64,000 nucleotides of DNA. Source: Clostridia bacterium. Lineage in GTDB: Bacteria > Bacillota_A > Clostridia > Oscillospirales > Acutalibacteraceae. The stretch covers positions 124,001-188,000 of the forward strand of contig JAFSFH010000012.1 of assembly GCA_017435305.1 (NCBI GenBank). Direction: 5' to 3'. Under the pieces are notes generated by a model, which was not told where the DNA came from, did no database searches, and saw only the letters and a program-made list of their open reading frames with translations. Shown here one piece after another: positions 23,547-31,135 of this stretch. Each line of letters starts with the position of its first letter. Position 1 is the stretch's first letter. A program made the position numbers and the translations under genes.

Positions 23547-25136
23547 TTATTCTTGGATTTCGGAGGGCTCGGTCTCCGTCCCCTCGGAGGGTTCGGTTTC
23601 CGTAGGCTCGGTCTCGGAGGGCTCGGTCTCGGAGGGCTCCGTTTCGGCGGTGGTGGTGGTCGTAGTCGTCGTTGTGGTGGTAGTCGTGGTCGCCGCCGTA
23701 GTCGTGGTGGTGGTCGTGGTGGTGGTCTCCTCGGTGGAGGAGGTCACCGTATCACCGGTGCTCTCGGTGGCAAAGGGGTCGTTGGTGGTCAGGGTGGTGG
23801 TCGTGGTGTCCACCTCGTCCTTACCACGGTAGAAGTCGGGAGGTGTCAGGCCCTGGTTGCCGTACCACCGATAGGGCATCAGCACGTCGTCGTTGGGACC
23901 GATCTTCTCGGCGTCGTAGGGCTGCTCACCGGGACGAACGCGGCGGGCGGCCACCACCACCTGACCGTTGCTCAGAGCGCCGTTCATCTTGCCCAGGTCG
24001 GTGACCAGCAACAGGATGGAATCGGTGTCCACAATGTCGGTGGGGTAATCGAACAGCGAGCGATCACGGAGCTGCTGCACGTAATCAAAGAAGGTGTCGG
24101 TGGTGATAAAACGATTCTGTAGCGGGATGGTGCGCTGGGCAAGGGTCTCATCCTTATCCAGCAGCAGCACGGCGAATACGTAATAGTCGCTCTGCTCGTA
24201 CAGGGTGCTGAGAGTCAGCTGATACGCCTGGCGGGCGTACGCCTCGTTGCTCACCAGGTGGTTCAGACCGGACAGCATCTGACCGTTGCCCAGGGCGTTG
24301 CCGTACAGGATCAGCGAGCGGTTGGTATCACCGTTGCTGATGCGGCACTTGGCGTCAAAAAACAGGGTGCCGTTGCGGTTAAACCGCTTGTGGAAATCCG
24401 CCGTCTTATAGGTGGTGTTATCGTCGGTCTGTACCACGGGATAATCCATATCCAAGAAATCGTCCTCGCCGGTGGCGTGGAAGGACAAAAAGCCCTTGAC
24501 GTCGTTGTTGGTGCGGTACAATTTCTTAAAGGATGCCAGCATCCCCTCAGGGTATTGGTCGGCGTCCGACACCACGGCGGTATTATCCGGATCAAACCAG
24601 GCGGCAAGCTTATCGTTGTATTGACGGTTATGGACGGGCAGCACCACCATCTGCACCAGCAGCACGGCGATGGCCGCCAGCACCGCCACGGTGGACAGCA
24701 AAATGCCGCCCTTTATCAAACGAATGGAGCCGCTGTCGCCGCGACGGGGGAAGGTGGCGGCCGTCATCTGCCACAGCACGGCAAAAGGATTGCGGCGGTC
24801 GGCAGGAGGGGGCGGCAATTCCTCGTCCTCTTCCTCCGGCTCCTCCACCAGCAGCAGACGGGCGCGACGCTCCTGCTCCCGCTGCTGCTCCATCTCCTCC
24901 ACCTCATCGGGGGTGATGAGCATATCCGCCAGATTACCGGAGGCGGCGGTGGGATCATAGCCCTCCCCCACCACCGGCGGGGAATAGATGTCCATACGCA
25001 CCAGATTGGGGTGCCCACTGTCAATGAGTACCTCCTCCACCTCCTCCACGCGGGGGCGGCTCTGCATCTGCTCCAGCAGCCGCATCAGCTCCTGGATCTC
25101 CTCTTCATTTAAATTATCGAATCGTTTATCAGCCAT
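23547..25136 (-). CDS. Membrane protein with degenerate sortase-B-like domain and Thr/Glu-rich tail
   Basis: A 529-residue protein. Residues 1-140 are acidic and cytoplasmic with a Glu-rich run (98-107); a membrane segment lies at about 143-165. Residues 213-400 have the outline of a class B sortase (VKGFLSFHATGEDDFLDMDY, LFFDAKCRI, LILYGNALGNGQM), but the His position is Asn280 (YGN for YGH), the Cys position is Asp380 (LVTD for LSTC), and the Arg strand reads GQVVVAARR. It therefore looks catalytically dead. The last 85 residues are Thr repeats then Glu-Pro-Ser/Thr repeats, a surface stalk. It sits between iscS and thiI, and is related to the C-terminal half of the 20714 protein. Function unknown. 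Confidence 0.78.
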   Translation of the reverse strand: MADKRFDNLNEEEIQELMRLLEQMQSRPRVEEVEEVLIDSGHPNLVRMDIYSPPVVGEGYDPTAASGNLADMLITPDEVEEMEQQREQERRARLLLVEEPEEEDEELPPPPADRRNPFAVLWQMTAATFPRRGDSGSIRLIKGGILLSTVAVLAAIAVLLVQMVVLPVHNRQYNDKLAAWFDPDNTAVVSDADQYPEGMLASFKKLYRTNNDVKGFLSFHATGEDDFLDMDYPVVQTDDNTTYKTADFHKRFNRNGTLFFDAKCRISNGDTNRSLILYGNALGNGQMLSGLNHLVSNEAYARQAYQLTLSTLYEQSDYYVFAVLLLDKDETLAQRTIPLQNRFITTDTFFDYVQQLRDRSLFDYPTDIVDTDSILLLVTDLGKMNGALSNGQVVVAARRVRPGEQPYDAEKIGPNDDVLMPYRWYGNQGLTPPDFYRGKDEVDTTTTTLTTNDPFATESTGDTVTSSTEETTTTTTTTTTAATTTTTTTTTTTTTTAETEPSETEPSETEPTETEPSEGTETEPSEIQE

Positions 25137-25159
25137 AGCGATGATCCTTTCCGCGGTGT

Positions 25160-26293
25160 TTACCGCCGCGCTATTTTCTCCATTGCCTCCAGCACGCCGT
25201 CTGCAAAGCGGTCCACGTCCTCGTCCGTGGTATCCCGACAGAAGCTGACCCGCAGGGCGCTGTCGATCTCCTCGGCAGGCAGACCCATGGCGGTCAGCAC
25301 CGGACTCTTGGCTCCCTTGGAGCAGGCAGAGCCGCTGGACACGTATATATCTTTCTGCGCTAAGAAGTGCAACAACGTTTCACTCTTATACCCCGGCACC
25401 GACAGGTGGACGATATAGGGGACGCTGACGGCAGGGATGTGAAACCGCAGGCGGGGGTCGTCTCCCAGGCGGTCCAGCAGCCGCCGGCGCAAGGCAGCGT
25501 AGCGGGACATCTGCAGGTGGGCGGGAGGTATCTCCCCCACGGCGGCGCCGAACGCCGCAATCAGCGGTGCAGCCTCGGTGCCCGGGCGAATACCGCCCTC
25601 CTGCTTACCCCCGTAGGTGCGGGGAACCAGCCGTGCACCCTTTCGCAGGTACAGGGCACCCACGCCCTTGGGTCCGTGTATCTTGTGGGCGCTGACCGTC
25701 ATGCTGTCCACACACCAGCGCTCGGCATACAGGGGCAGCTTCCCCGCCGCCTGCACCGCGTCGCAGTGGACGTGGGCGCGGGGGCATATCCGCCGAATAC
25801 CCGCCACCGCCTCCTCAAGGGGGAAGCGGGCGCCGGTTTCATTATTCACCAGCATCACCGCCACCAGCACGGTGTCGGGACGGCAGGCGTTCACAATGGT
25901 GGGGGCGTCGATGCAACCCCGCTGATCGGGGACCAGGCGGGTGACCTCGTACCCCTGCCGTTCCAACTGATCGATGGCGGCGGACACAGAGGCGTGCTCC
26001 ACCGCGGTGGTGACGATGTGTTTTCCGTCGTGGGGGTGGGCCGCCACCGCGCCGAAAATCGCCAGGTTGTTGGCCTCGGTGCCACCGGAGGTGAAGATCA
26101 CCTGCTCCGGCCGGGCGCCCATCAGGTCGGCCACCGCCTTACGGGCGGCGGTCACCTCCTGCTCCGCGCGGAAGCCGAGGGTGTGGAGGGAGCTGGGATT
26201 GCCGAACTGCTCGGTCATTAACTTGTAGGCGGCATCCGCCGCGGCGGTACACACCCGCGTGGTGGCACTGTTATCCAAGTAGGTGATCGACAC
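25160..26293 (-). CDS. Cysteine desulfurase (IscS/NifZ type)
   Basis: A 377-residue PLP-dependent cysteine desulfurase that removes sulfur from cysteine as a persulfide. The PLP lysine is Lys204 (MTVSAHKIHGPKG) and the active cysteine is Cys324 (SSGSACSKGAK). The start is a GTG with GGAGGGG upstream. First gene of the operon. Pairing with thiI points to tRNA thiolation (the NifZ role in Bacillus), though a general iron-sulfur role is possible. Separated from thiI by the pseudo-sortase gene. Confidence 0.93.
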   Translation of the reverse strand: MSITYLDNSATTRVCTAAADAAYKLMTEQFGNPSSLHTLGFRAEQEVTAARKAVADLMGARPEQVIFTSGGTEANNLAIFGAVAAHPHDGKHIVTTAVEHASVSAAIDQLERQGYEVTRLVPDQRGCIDAPTIVNACRPDTVLVAVMLVNNETGARFPLEEAVAGIRRICPRAHVHCDAVQAAGKLPLYAERWCVDSMTVSAHKIHGPKGVGALYLRKGARLVPRTYGGKQEGGIRPGTEAAPLIAAFGAAVGEIPPAHLQMSRYAALRRRLLDRLGDDPRLRFHIPAVSVPYIVHLSVPGYKSETLLHFLAQKDIYVSSGSACSKGAKSPVLTAMGLPAEEIDSALRVSFCRDTTDEDVDRFADGVLEAMEKIARR

Positions 26294-26331
26294 ACAGACC
26301 CCTCCAATCTAATCATAATTATACATAATAG

Positions 26332-26360
26332 ATTATACTATACAATACTTTATAATGCAA
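26332..26360 (-). promoter_or_regulatory. Predicted promoter of the iscS-led eight-gene operon
   Basis: Minus strand TTGCAT, 17 bp, TATAAT. Gaps between the eight genes are 0-24 bp with no internal terminator down to 16763. Confidence 0.78.
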
Positions 26361-26398
26361 CCCTTTTTCTCTCGCTTCCAACCTTTTCCGCACATAAG

Positions 26399-26425
26399 AA
26401 AAAGCACCCTTTCGGGTGCTTTTTT
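26399..26425 (-). terminator. ruvX operon terminator
   Basis: The hairpin AAAAGCACCC-TTTC-GGGTGCTTTT with a T-run in both directions. Confidence 0.92.
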
Positions 26426-26456
26426 CAGCGGCGGGAGCAAGCCGCCACCCTACTCG

Positions 26457-26867
26457 TTATTTCCGACTGTCCAGGAAATCCTGCAGGATGATGGTGGCGG
26501 CTACGGTGTCCACCACCTGCTTGCGCTTTTTGCCGCGGACGTCGGTCTGATTGAGGTAGCCGATGGCGGAAACGGTGGTCATCCGCTCGTCCCACAGCGT
26601 GACCGGCAGGCCGGTCATCTCCCCCAATTTGGCGGCCAGGTCCTCGGCACGGCGGGCGGCCTCACCGCGGGTGCCGTCCATATTCTTGGGGTGACCCACC
26701 ACGATCATCTCGGCTCTCTGCTCCTTTGCGGCCTCGGCAATCTTGGGCAGCAGGCGCTCGTCCACATATTCGGTGATGGTGCCCACGGGGGACGCCAACC
26801 GCTCACCGCTGTCGCTGATGGCAATGCCGGTACGGCTCTTGCCCAAATCCACAGCCATAATTTTCAT
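26457..26867 (-). CDS. ruvX: Putative pre-16S rRNA nuclease / Holliday junction resolvase-like RuvX (YqgF)
   Basis: A 136-residue RNase H-fold protein. The N-terminal MAVDLGKSRTGIAISD, IVVGHPKNMDGTRG, LWDERMTTVSA and KQVVDTVAATIILQDFL are the YqgF landmarks and hold the acidic residues. Family members mature 16S rRNA ends. It overlaps the upstream membrane-protein gene by 4 bp. Confidence 0.93.
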   Translation of the reverse strand: MKIMAVDLGKSRTGIAISDSGERLASPVGTITEYVDERLLPKIAEAAKEQRAEMIVVGHPKNMDGTRGEAARRAEDLAAKLGEMTGLPVTLWDERMTTVSAIGYLNQTDVRGKKRKQVVDTVAATIILQDFLDSRK

Positions 26868-27337
26868 TGAGTTACCTCTTCTTTCTTCTTCCGTTTGGAC
26901 AGAGAGAGAACGCTACCGATGAACACACCTACATATCCCGCAAACAGCAGCCATCCACCCTCACCCATAAATTTTACTATATGGATGAAATAGGTGTCTA
27001 TCAAGCCGATCTTGCTGAATACCAAATACTGGGGGATCGCCGGTGTTAAAGCCGTAAAAAGCCATATCACAAGGATGACCGTATACACCGACATCGAAAG
27101 AATGGGCATCACTTTTCCATCCATGCCGTTGAGATTGCGCACCAACAACAGGACGGGAAATATCAGGAACAACATCCAGATCAGCGCAGGGTAAAACTGA
27201 TTGGCTAATACAAAGAGCACTCCATTATCATCCTGTGCAAAGGACAGATCCATCAAAACACGGACCAACGACCACAAGAAATAGATCGCACAGGAAATCA
27301 TCCCCGCCAGCAGCAGTATATTCTTCGCCTTTTTCAC
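26864..27337 (-). CDS. Small four-helix membrane protein, unknown
   Basis: A 157-residue protein with four predicted membrane segments (about 7-28, 44-66, 78-100, 121-143) and a basic C-terminal KRKKKEE tail. The start is GTG 27337 with AAAGGGGAGAAGCCCT before it. I recognise no family. It is coupled to ruvX by a 4-bp overlap and has its own promoter upstream, which makes it the first gene of the pair. Confidence 0.75.
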   Translation of the reverse strand: MKKAKNILLLAGMISCAIYFLWSLVRVLMDLSFAQDDNGVLFVLANQFYPALIWMLFLIFPVLLLVRNLNGMDGKVMPILSMSVYTVILVIWLFTALTPAIPQYLVFSKIGLIDTYFIHIVKFMGEGGWLLFAGYVGVFIGSVLSLSKRKKKEEVTQ

Positions 27338-27363
27338 AGGGCTTCTCCCCTTTCGTTTTCCCT

Positions 27364-27392
27364 ATCATACCACATCCTGCCACAAAAAGCAA
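27364..27392 (-). promoter_or_regulatory. Predicted promoter of the membrane protein-ruvX unit
   Basis: Minus strand TTGCTT, 17 bp, TATGAT, 27 bp before the GTG start. Confidence 0.6.
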
Positions 27393-27499
27393 ACGGGGTT
27401 TTCTTTGCAATTTCCCCCTACAAAACTGTCACTTTTTCGTGAAAAAAGAGGATTTTAGCCGCAACAGGCAAAAAATTCTGCATTTCTGCTAATAAATTC

Positions 27500-27527
27500 T
27501 TGCAAATCCATAATTTTCTGCTATAAT
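27500..27527 (+). promoter_or_regulatory. Predicted gdhA promoter
   Basis: TTGCAA, 16 bp, TATAAT. The resulting leader is about 220 nt, holding a TGCAAAAC/GTTTTGCA hairpin (27539-27560) and the structured element at 27571-27731. Confidence 0.75.
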
Positions 27528-27570
27528 GAAACCAACGCTGCAAAACGAAACTGTTTTGCAACCCAACTCA

Positions 27571-27731
27571 GTAATCGCTGGTTAAAGCGGTTTGTGATGA
27601 TCGGTGAGATGTTTTTTTGCCAAGGAAGGCCAAAAGCGCAGGTAATACTGTATGTATTGCCGAGCATTTTGGTCGATGGTGGCGGAAAAACAGCCGCCGA
27701 GAATTACGAACAAGATTTAAGCAGTGATTAC
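27571..27731 (+). repeat. 161-bp structured inverted-repeat element, copy A
   Basis: Ends are GTAATCGCTG and CAGTGATTAC (inverted, one mismatch). Inside, TGTTTTT pairs with AAAAACA, and a hairpin GGTAATAC-TGTAT-GTATTGCC lies at 27641-27661. The same length and layout recur at 47803-47964 and 59661-59821. This copy lies in the gdhA leader, 23 bp before the start codon. Confidence 0.85.
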
Positions 27732-27754
27732 ACAATCAAAAGGAGTGTATGTAT

Positions 27755-29095
27755 ATGTCTTACGTTACCCGTGTGCTGGACGAGCTGAAAATCCGCTATA
27801 AGGATCAGCCCGAATTCCTGCAGACCGCCGAAGAGGTGCTGGAGAGCCTGCGCCCCGTCATTAACCAGAATCCCAAGTATGAGGAGGCCTCCCTGCTGGA
27901 GCGTCTGGTGGAGCCTGAGCGCGTGGTCATCTTCCGCGTGCCGTGGATCGACGACGCCGGCAAGATCCAGGTCAACCGCGGCTATCGTGTACAGTTTAAC
28001 AGCGCCATCGGCCCCTATAAGGGCGGCCTGCGCTTCCATCCCTCTGTGAACCTGAGCATCATCAAGTTCCTGGGCTTTGAGCAGACCTTCAAGAACTCCC
28101 TGACCAGCCTGCCCATGGGCGGCGGCAAGGGTGGTTCCGACTTCGACCCCCGCGGCAAGTCGGATAACGAGATCATGCGCTTCTGCCAGTCCTTCATCAC
28201 CGAGCTGTACCGCCACATCGGCCCCGACACCGACGTGCCCGCCGGCGATCTGGGCGTGGGCGCCCGCGAGATCGGCTATATGTTCGGTCAGTACAAGCGT
28301 CTGGTCAACCGCTATGAGGGCGTGCTGACCGGCAAGGGTCTGTCCTACGGCGGCTCCCTGATCCGTCCCGAGGCCACCGGCTTCGGTGCCGTGTACTACA
28401 CCGACGAGATGCTGAAATCCTTCGGCGATGAGATCAAGGGCAAGACCTTCGCCATCTCCGGCTTCGGTAACGTGGCCTGGGGTACCGCTATGAAGGTGGC
28501 AGAGCTGGGCGGTAAGGTGGTCACCATCTCCGGCCCCGACGGCTACGTCTATGACGAAGAGGGCGTGGTCACCGAGGAGAAGCTGCAGTTTATGCTGGAG
28601 ATGCGTTCCTCCGGCCGCGACAAGGTGAAGGATTACGCCGACAAGTTCGGTGTGCCCTACTACGAGGGTCAGAAGCCCTGGGGCGTCAAGGCTGACATCC
28701 TGATGCCCTGCGCCACCCAGAACGAGGTGGGTCTGGCCGAGGCCGAGCAGATCGTTGCCAACGGCATCAAGTACTACGTTGAGGTGTCCAATATGCCCAC
28801 CACCAACGAGGCGGTTGCCTATCTGAAGAAGAACGGCGTCATCGTGGCCCCCTCCAAGGCGGTCAACGCCGGCGGCGTAGCCGTGTCCGGTCTGGAGATG
28901 AGCCAGAACTCCATGCGCTACAGCTGGACCGCTGAGGAAGTGGATGCCAAGCTGAAGCAGATCATGTACAACATCTACTGGAACTCCTATAAGGCCGCCG
29001 AGAAGTACGGCATGAAGGGTGATCTGGTGGCCGGTGCCAACATCGCCGGCTTTGAAAAGGTCGCCGAGGCCATGCTGGCCCAGGGCGCCGTTTGA
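27755..29095 (+). CDS. gdhA: NADP-type glutamate dehydrogenase
   Basis: A 446-residue hexameric-type glutamate dehydrogenase that makes glutamate from 2-oxoglutarate and ammonia. The substrate lysines lie in GPYKGGLRFHP and LPMGGGKGGSDFD; the coenzyme fold is FAISGFGNVAWGTAMK. Length and these motifs fit the roughly 450-residue bacterial class usually linked to NADPH and assimilation; the coenzyme is inferred. Of two in-frame ATGs the second (27755) is better spaced from AAAGGAG. Its stop codon is the first bases of a hairpin array. It has a long leader containing a structured repeat, so leader-mediated control is possible but unproven. Confidence 0.95.
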   Translation: MSYVTRVLDELKIRYKDQPEFLQTAEEVLESLRPVINQNPKYEEASLLERLVEPERVVIFRVPWIDDAGKIQVNRGYRVQFNSAIGPYKGGLRFHPSVNLSIIKFLGFEQTFKNSLTSLPMGGGKGGSDFDPRGKSDNEIMRFCQSFITELYRHIGPDTDVPAGDLGVGAREIGYMFGQYKRLVNRYEGVLTGKGLSYGGSLIRPEATGFGAVYYTDEMLKSFGDEIKGKTFAISGFGNVAWGTAMKVAELGGKVVTISGPDGYVYDEEGVVTEEKLQFMLEMRSSGRDKVKDYADKFGVPYYEGQKPWGVKADILMPCATQNEVGLAEAEQIVANGIKYYVEVSNMPTTNEAVAYLKKNGVIVAPSKAVNAGGVAVSGLEMSQNSMRYSWTAEEVDAKLKQIMYNIYWNSYKAAEKYGMKGDLVAGANIAGFEKVAEAMLAQGAV

Positions 29096-29213
29096 TGCCA
29101 TAGGCATCAAACAACTGCATTTGCTCCCGCAAATGCATCATCACGGAAACCACAGGTTTCCACATCACGTTCCGCAAGGAACGCATCACTCTGCGCGAAG
29201 CGCAGAACATCAC
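29093..29213. repeat. Array of five hairpins with constant 7-nt linkers
   Basis: Five different perfect hairpins follow one another: TGATGCC/GGCATCA, TGCATTTGC/GCAAATGCA, GGAAACC/GGTTTCC, GTTCC/GGAAC, TCTGCGC/GCGCAGA. The last four are each followed by a linker NCATCAC (TCATCAC, ACATCAC, GCATCAC, ACATCAC). The first hairpin begins with the gdhA stop codon. The array runs up to the terminator. Confidence 0.85.
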
Positions 29214-29229
29214 TAAACTAAACATAATC

Positions 29230-29263
29230 AAAAACCGCTACCCTCACGGGTAGCGGCTTTTTT
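29230..29263 (-). terminator. Bidirectional terminator between gdhA and the surface operon
   Basis: The hairpin AACCGCTACCC-TCAC-GGGTAGCGG with T-runs on both strands. Nearly the same hairpin ends the glycosidase-like gene at 37567. Confidence 0.94.
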
Positions 29264-29268
29264 GTTGG

Positions 29269-31122
29269 CTATTTCATCTTGACGCGTACAGTAGAGGTTT
29301 TCACCGTCTTGCCGTACTTGTCGGTCACCACACAGTAGACGTAGCGTCCGTTGACCTTCGAGGTCATTTTGCAAGAATAGGTGGACTTGGTTACCGAGGA
29401 CTTGGAATACTTTTTCTGTCCTGCGTTCTTAATGTACCAAGTATACTTCAGCCCATCACCCGCCGCCTTCACCGTCACCTTGGCGGTCTTGTTCTTCGCC
29501 ACGGTCACAGTCTTGGGCTGGGTCACGATACTGGCCGCACGGCGCAGCAGCACCGTGTTGGTCTGCACCGTCTTGCCGTACTTGTCGGTCACCACGCTAT
29601 ACACACGGCGTCCGTGGACATTTTCGGTCATTTTCACCGAGTAGGTGGCGGAGGTCACCGAGGACTTACTGTACCTGGTGGCGCCCGCATTCTTAATGTA
29701 CCAGGTGTATTTCAGACCGTCGCCCGCCGCCTTGACCGTCACCCTGGCAGACTTGCCCAACTGGGCATAGCCGGTCTTAGGCTGGGTCACAACGGACACA
29801 CTCTCCCGCAGCGCGGCGGATTCTGTTTTCACCATATTGCCGTATTGGTCGTATGCCTTGCACAGTACGCGGCGGTTTTTACTCTTAGCAGACATCGTGG
29901 CCGTATAGGTAGCAGAGGTTACCGAGGACTTAACGTATTTGCTGCTGCCCGCATCCTGATACCACCACTCGTACCGTACACCGTCGCCGCTAATACCGAC
30001 CTTAACGGACACCGTTTTGCCCATAGGAGCATATCCGTTTTTCGGGTGAGCCGTAACGCTGATGGATTCCCTCAGACGCACCGTTTTTGCCTGCAGGCGA
30101 TTTCCGTTACCATCATACACGTAGCACATCACATAACGGTTTTTAGCCGTGTTATCCATCTTAACGGAATAGGTGTCGCCGGTTACATCGGTCTTTTCAT
30201 ACTTGCTGTCGCCAACGTTCTTGATCCACCACACGTATTTCAGTCCATAGCCGATGGCACCCACCGTGACCGACGCCATACTTCCCTTGGGCGCATAGGC
30301 GGTCTTCGGCTGGGTGAGGATCATAGGCTCGATCTCGGTGTGCCACTGTGCCTCATCGGTAATGGCGTAGTTGCCTGTCTCGATGGTGATGGCCGCCTTC
30401 TGCTCGGCGTTGCCGGTATAATACACGTCATCCAAGCCGGGGCAACCGCTGAACGCATCCTCGGCGATGACGGTCACCTTATCGGTAAAGGTAACCCTGC
30501 GGAAGCTGTCATTATTATCGAACAATCCCTCCGACAGTCGGGTGACACCGCTACCGATGATGGCGTGATTAAACGAATAACACTCAGCCAACGCCAGCAC
30601 ACCCAGATAGGTGACGCTGTTGGGGATGGTGATCTCGGTCAAAGCGGAGGAATAGAACGCCATATCGCCGATGGTGGTTACACTGTCGGGAATGGTTATG
30701 TATTCCATCGCTCGGCACACGGAAAAAGCACCGCCGCCGATGGTGGTAACGCTATCGGGAATGGTCAGCTTTTTCAGCTTGATACAGCCGCAGAAAGCAA
30801 GCTCCCGAATCTCCCGCAGGCTATCCGGCAGGCTAACCTTTGTCAGCGTGGAGCAGAGGTAAAAAGCGCCCATACCCACTGATGTGACACCATCTTTAAT
30901 GGTCACACTGGTAATGGCATTTCCCCAGGGGGCATACTGTTCCTCTGCCACGTTATAGTCCCCCATCTTTCCTTTGCCGGAGATGGTCAGCGTGGTGCCG
31001 GACAGCGACCATTTACAGTCGCCGGTGGTGCCGGAGGACGCGGCGCTGACGGACAGCGCGCCCAGCGGCAATACCGACAGGAGCAGTACCAGACACATGA
31101 ATACCGTTGCGATTCGTTTCAC
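29269..31122 (-). CDS. Secreted BspA-like leucine-rich protein with Ig-like repeats
   Basis: A 617-residue exported protein. A signal peptide (about 1-28) is followed by LRR_5/BspA-type repeats (about 60-235), with units such as LPDSLREIRELAFCGCIKL. Then come four tandem beta-sandwich repeats of about 85 residues (about 275-617), each with QPKTxYA, GLKYxWxIKNxG and a closing CxVxDxYG strand. No membrane anchor or sorting motif is at the end (VRVKMK). BspA-like LRRs often bind host or matrix proteins; here that is inference. The start is GTG with GGAGGATTTTGAA, the same leader as the 32395 gene. It is the last gene of the sigma-led operon. Its 3' end is nearly identical to that of the 37605 gene. 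Confidence 0.85.
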   Translation of the reverse strand: MKRIATVFMCLVLLLSVLPLGALSVSAASSGTTGDCKWSLSGTTLTISGKGKMGDYNVAEEQYAPWGNAITSVTIKDGVTSVGMGAFYLCSTLTKVSLPDSLREIRELAFCGCIKLKKLTIPDSVTTIGGGAFSVCRAMEYITIPDSVTTIGDMAFYSSALTEITIPNSVTYLGVLALAECYSFNHAIIGSGVTRLSEGLFDNNDSFRRVTFTDKVTVIAEDAFSGCPGLDDVYYTGNAEQKAAITIETGNYAITDEAQWHTEIEPMILTQPKTAYAPKGSMASVTVGAIGYGLKYVWWIKNVGDSKYEKTDVTGDTYSVKMDNTAKNRYVMCYVYDGNGNRLQAKTVRLRESISVTAHPKNGYAPMGKTVSVKVGISGDGVRYEWWYQDAGSSKYVKSSVTSATYTATMSAKSKNRRVLCKAYDQYGNMVKTESAALRESVSVVTQPKTGYAQLGKSARVTVKAAGDGLKYTWYIKNAGATRYSKSSVTSATYSVKMTENVHGRRVYSVVTDKYGKTVQTNTVLLRRAASIVTQPKTVTVAKNKTAKVTVKAAGDGLKYTWYIKNAGQKKYSKSSVTKSTYSCKMTSKVNGRYVYCVVTDKYGKTVKTSTVRVKMK

Positions 31123-31135
31123 TTCAAAATCCTCC

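Noticed and set aside
23647..23730. Trinucleotide-like repeats as a microsatellite or repeat element
   Set aside because: They encode the Thr-rich stalk of the pseudo-sortase protein in frame.
27728..29110. Minus-strand open frame of 460 codons opposite gdhA
   Set aside because: Antisense shadow of gdhA with biased composition.
29093..29213. Hairpin array as a CRISPR array
   Set aside because: The constant part is only 7 nt and the variable parts are palindromes; no cas genes are present.
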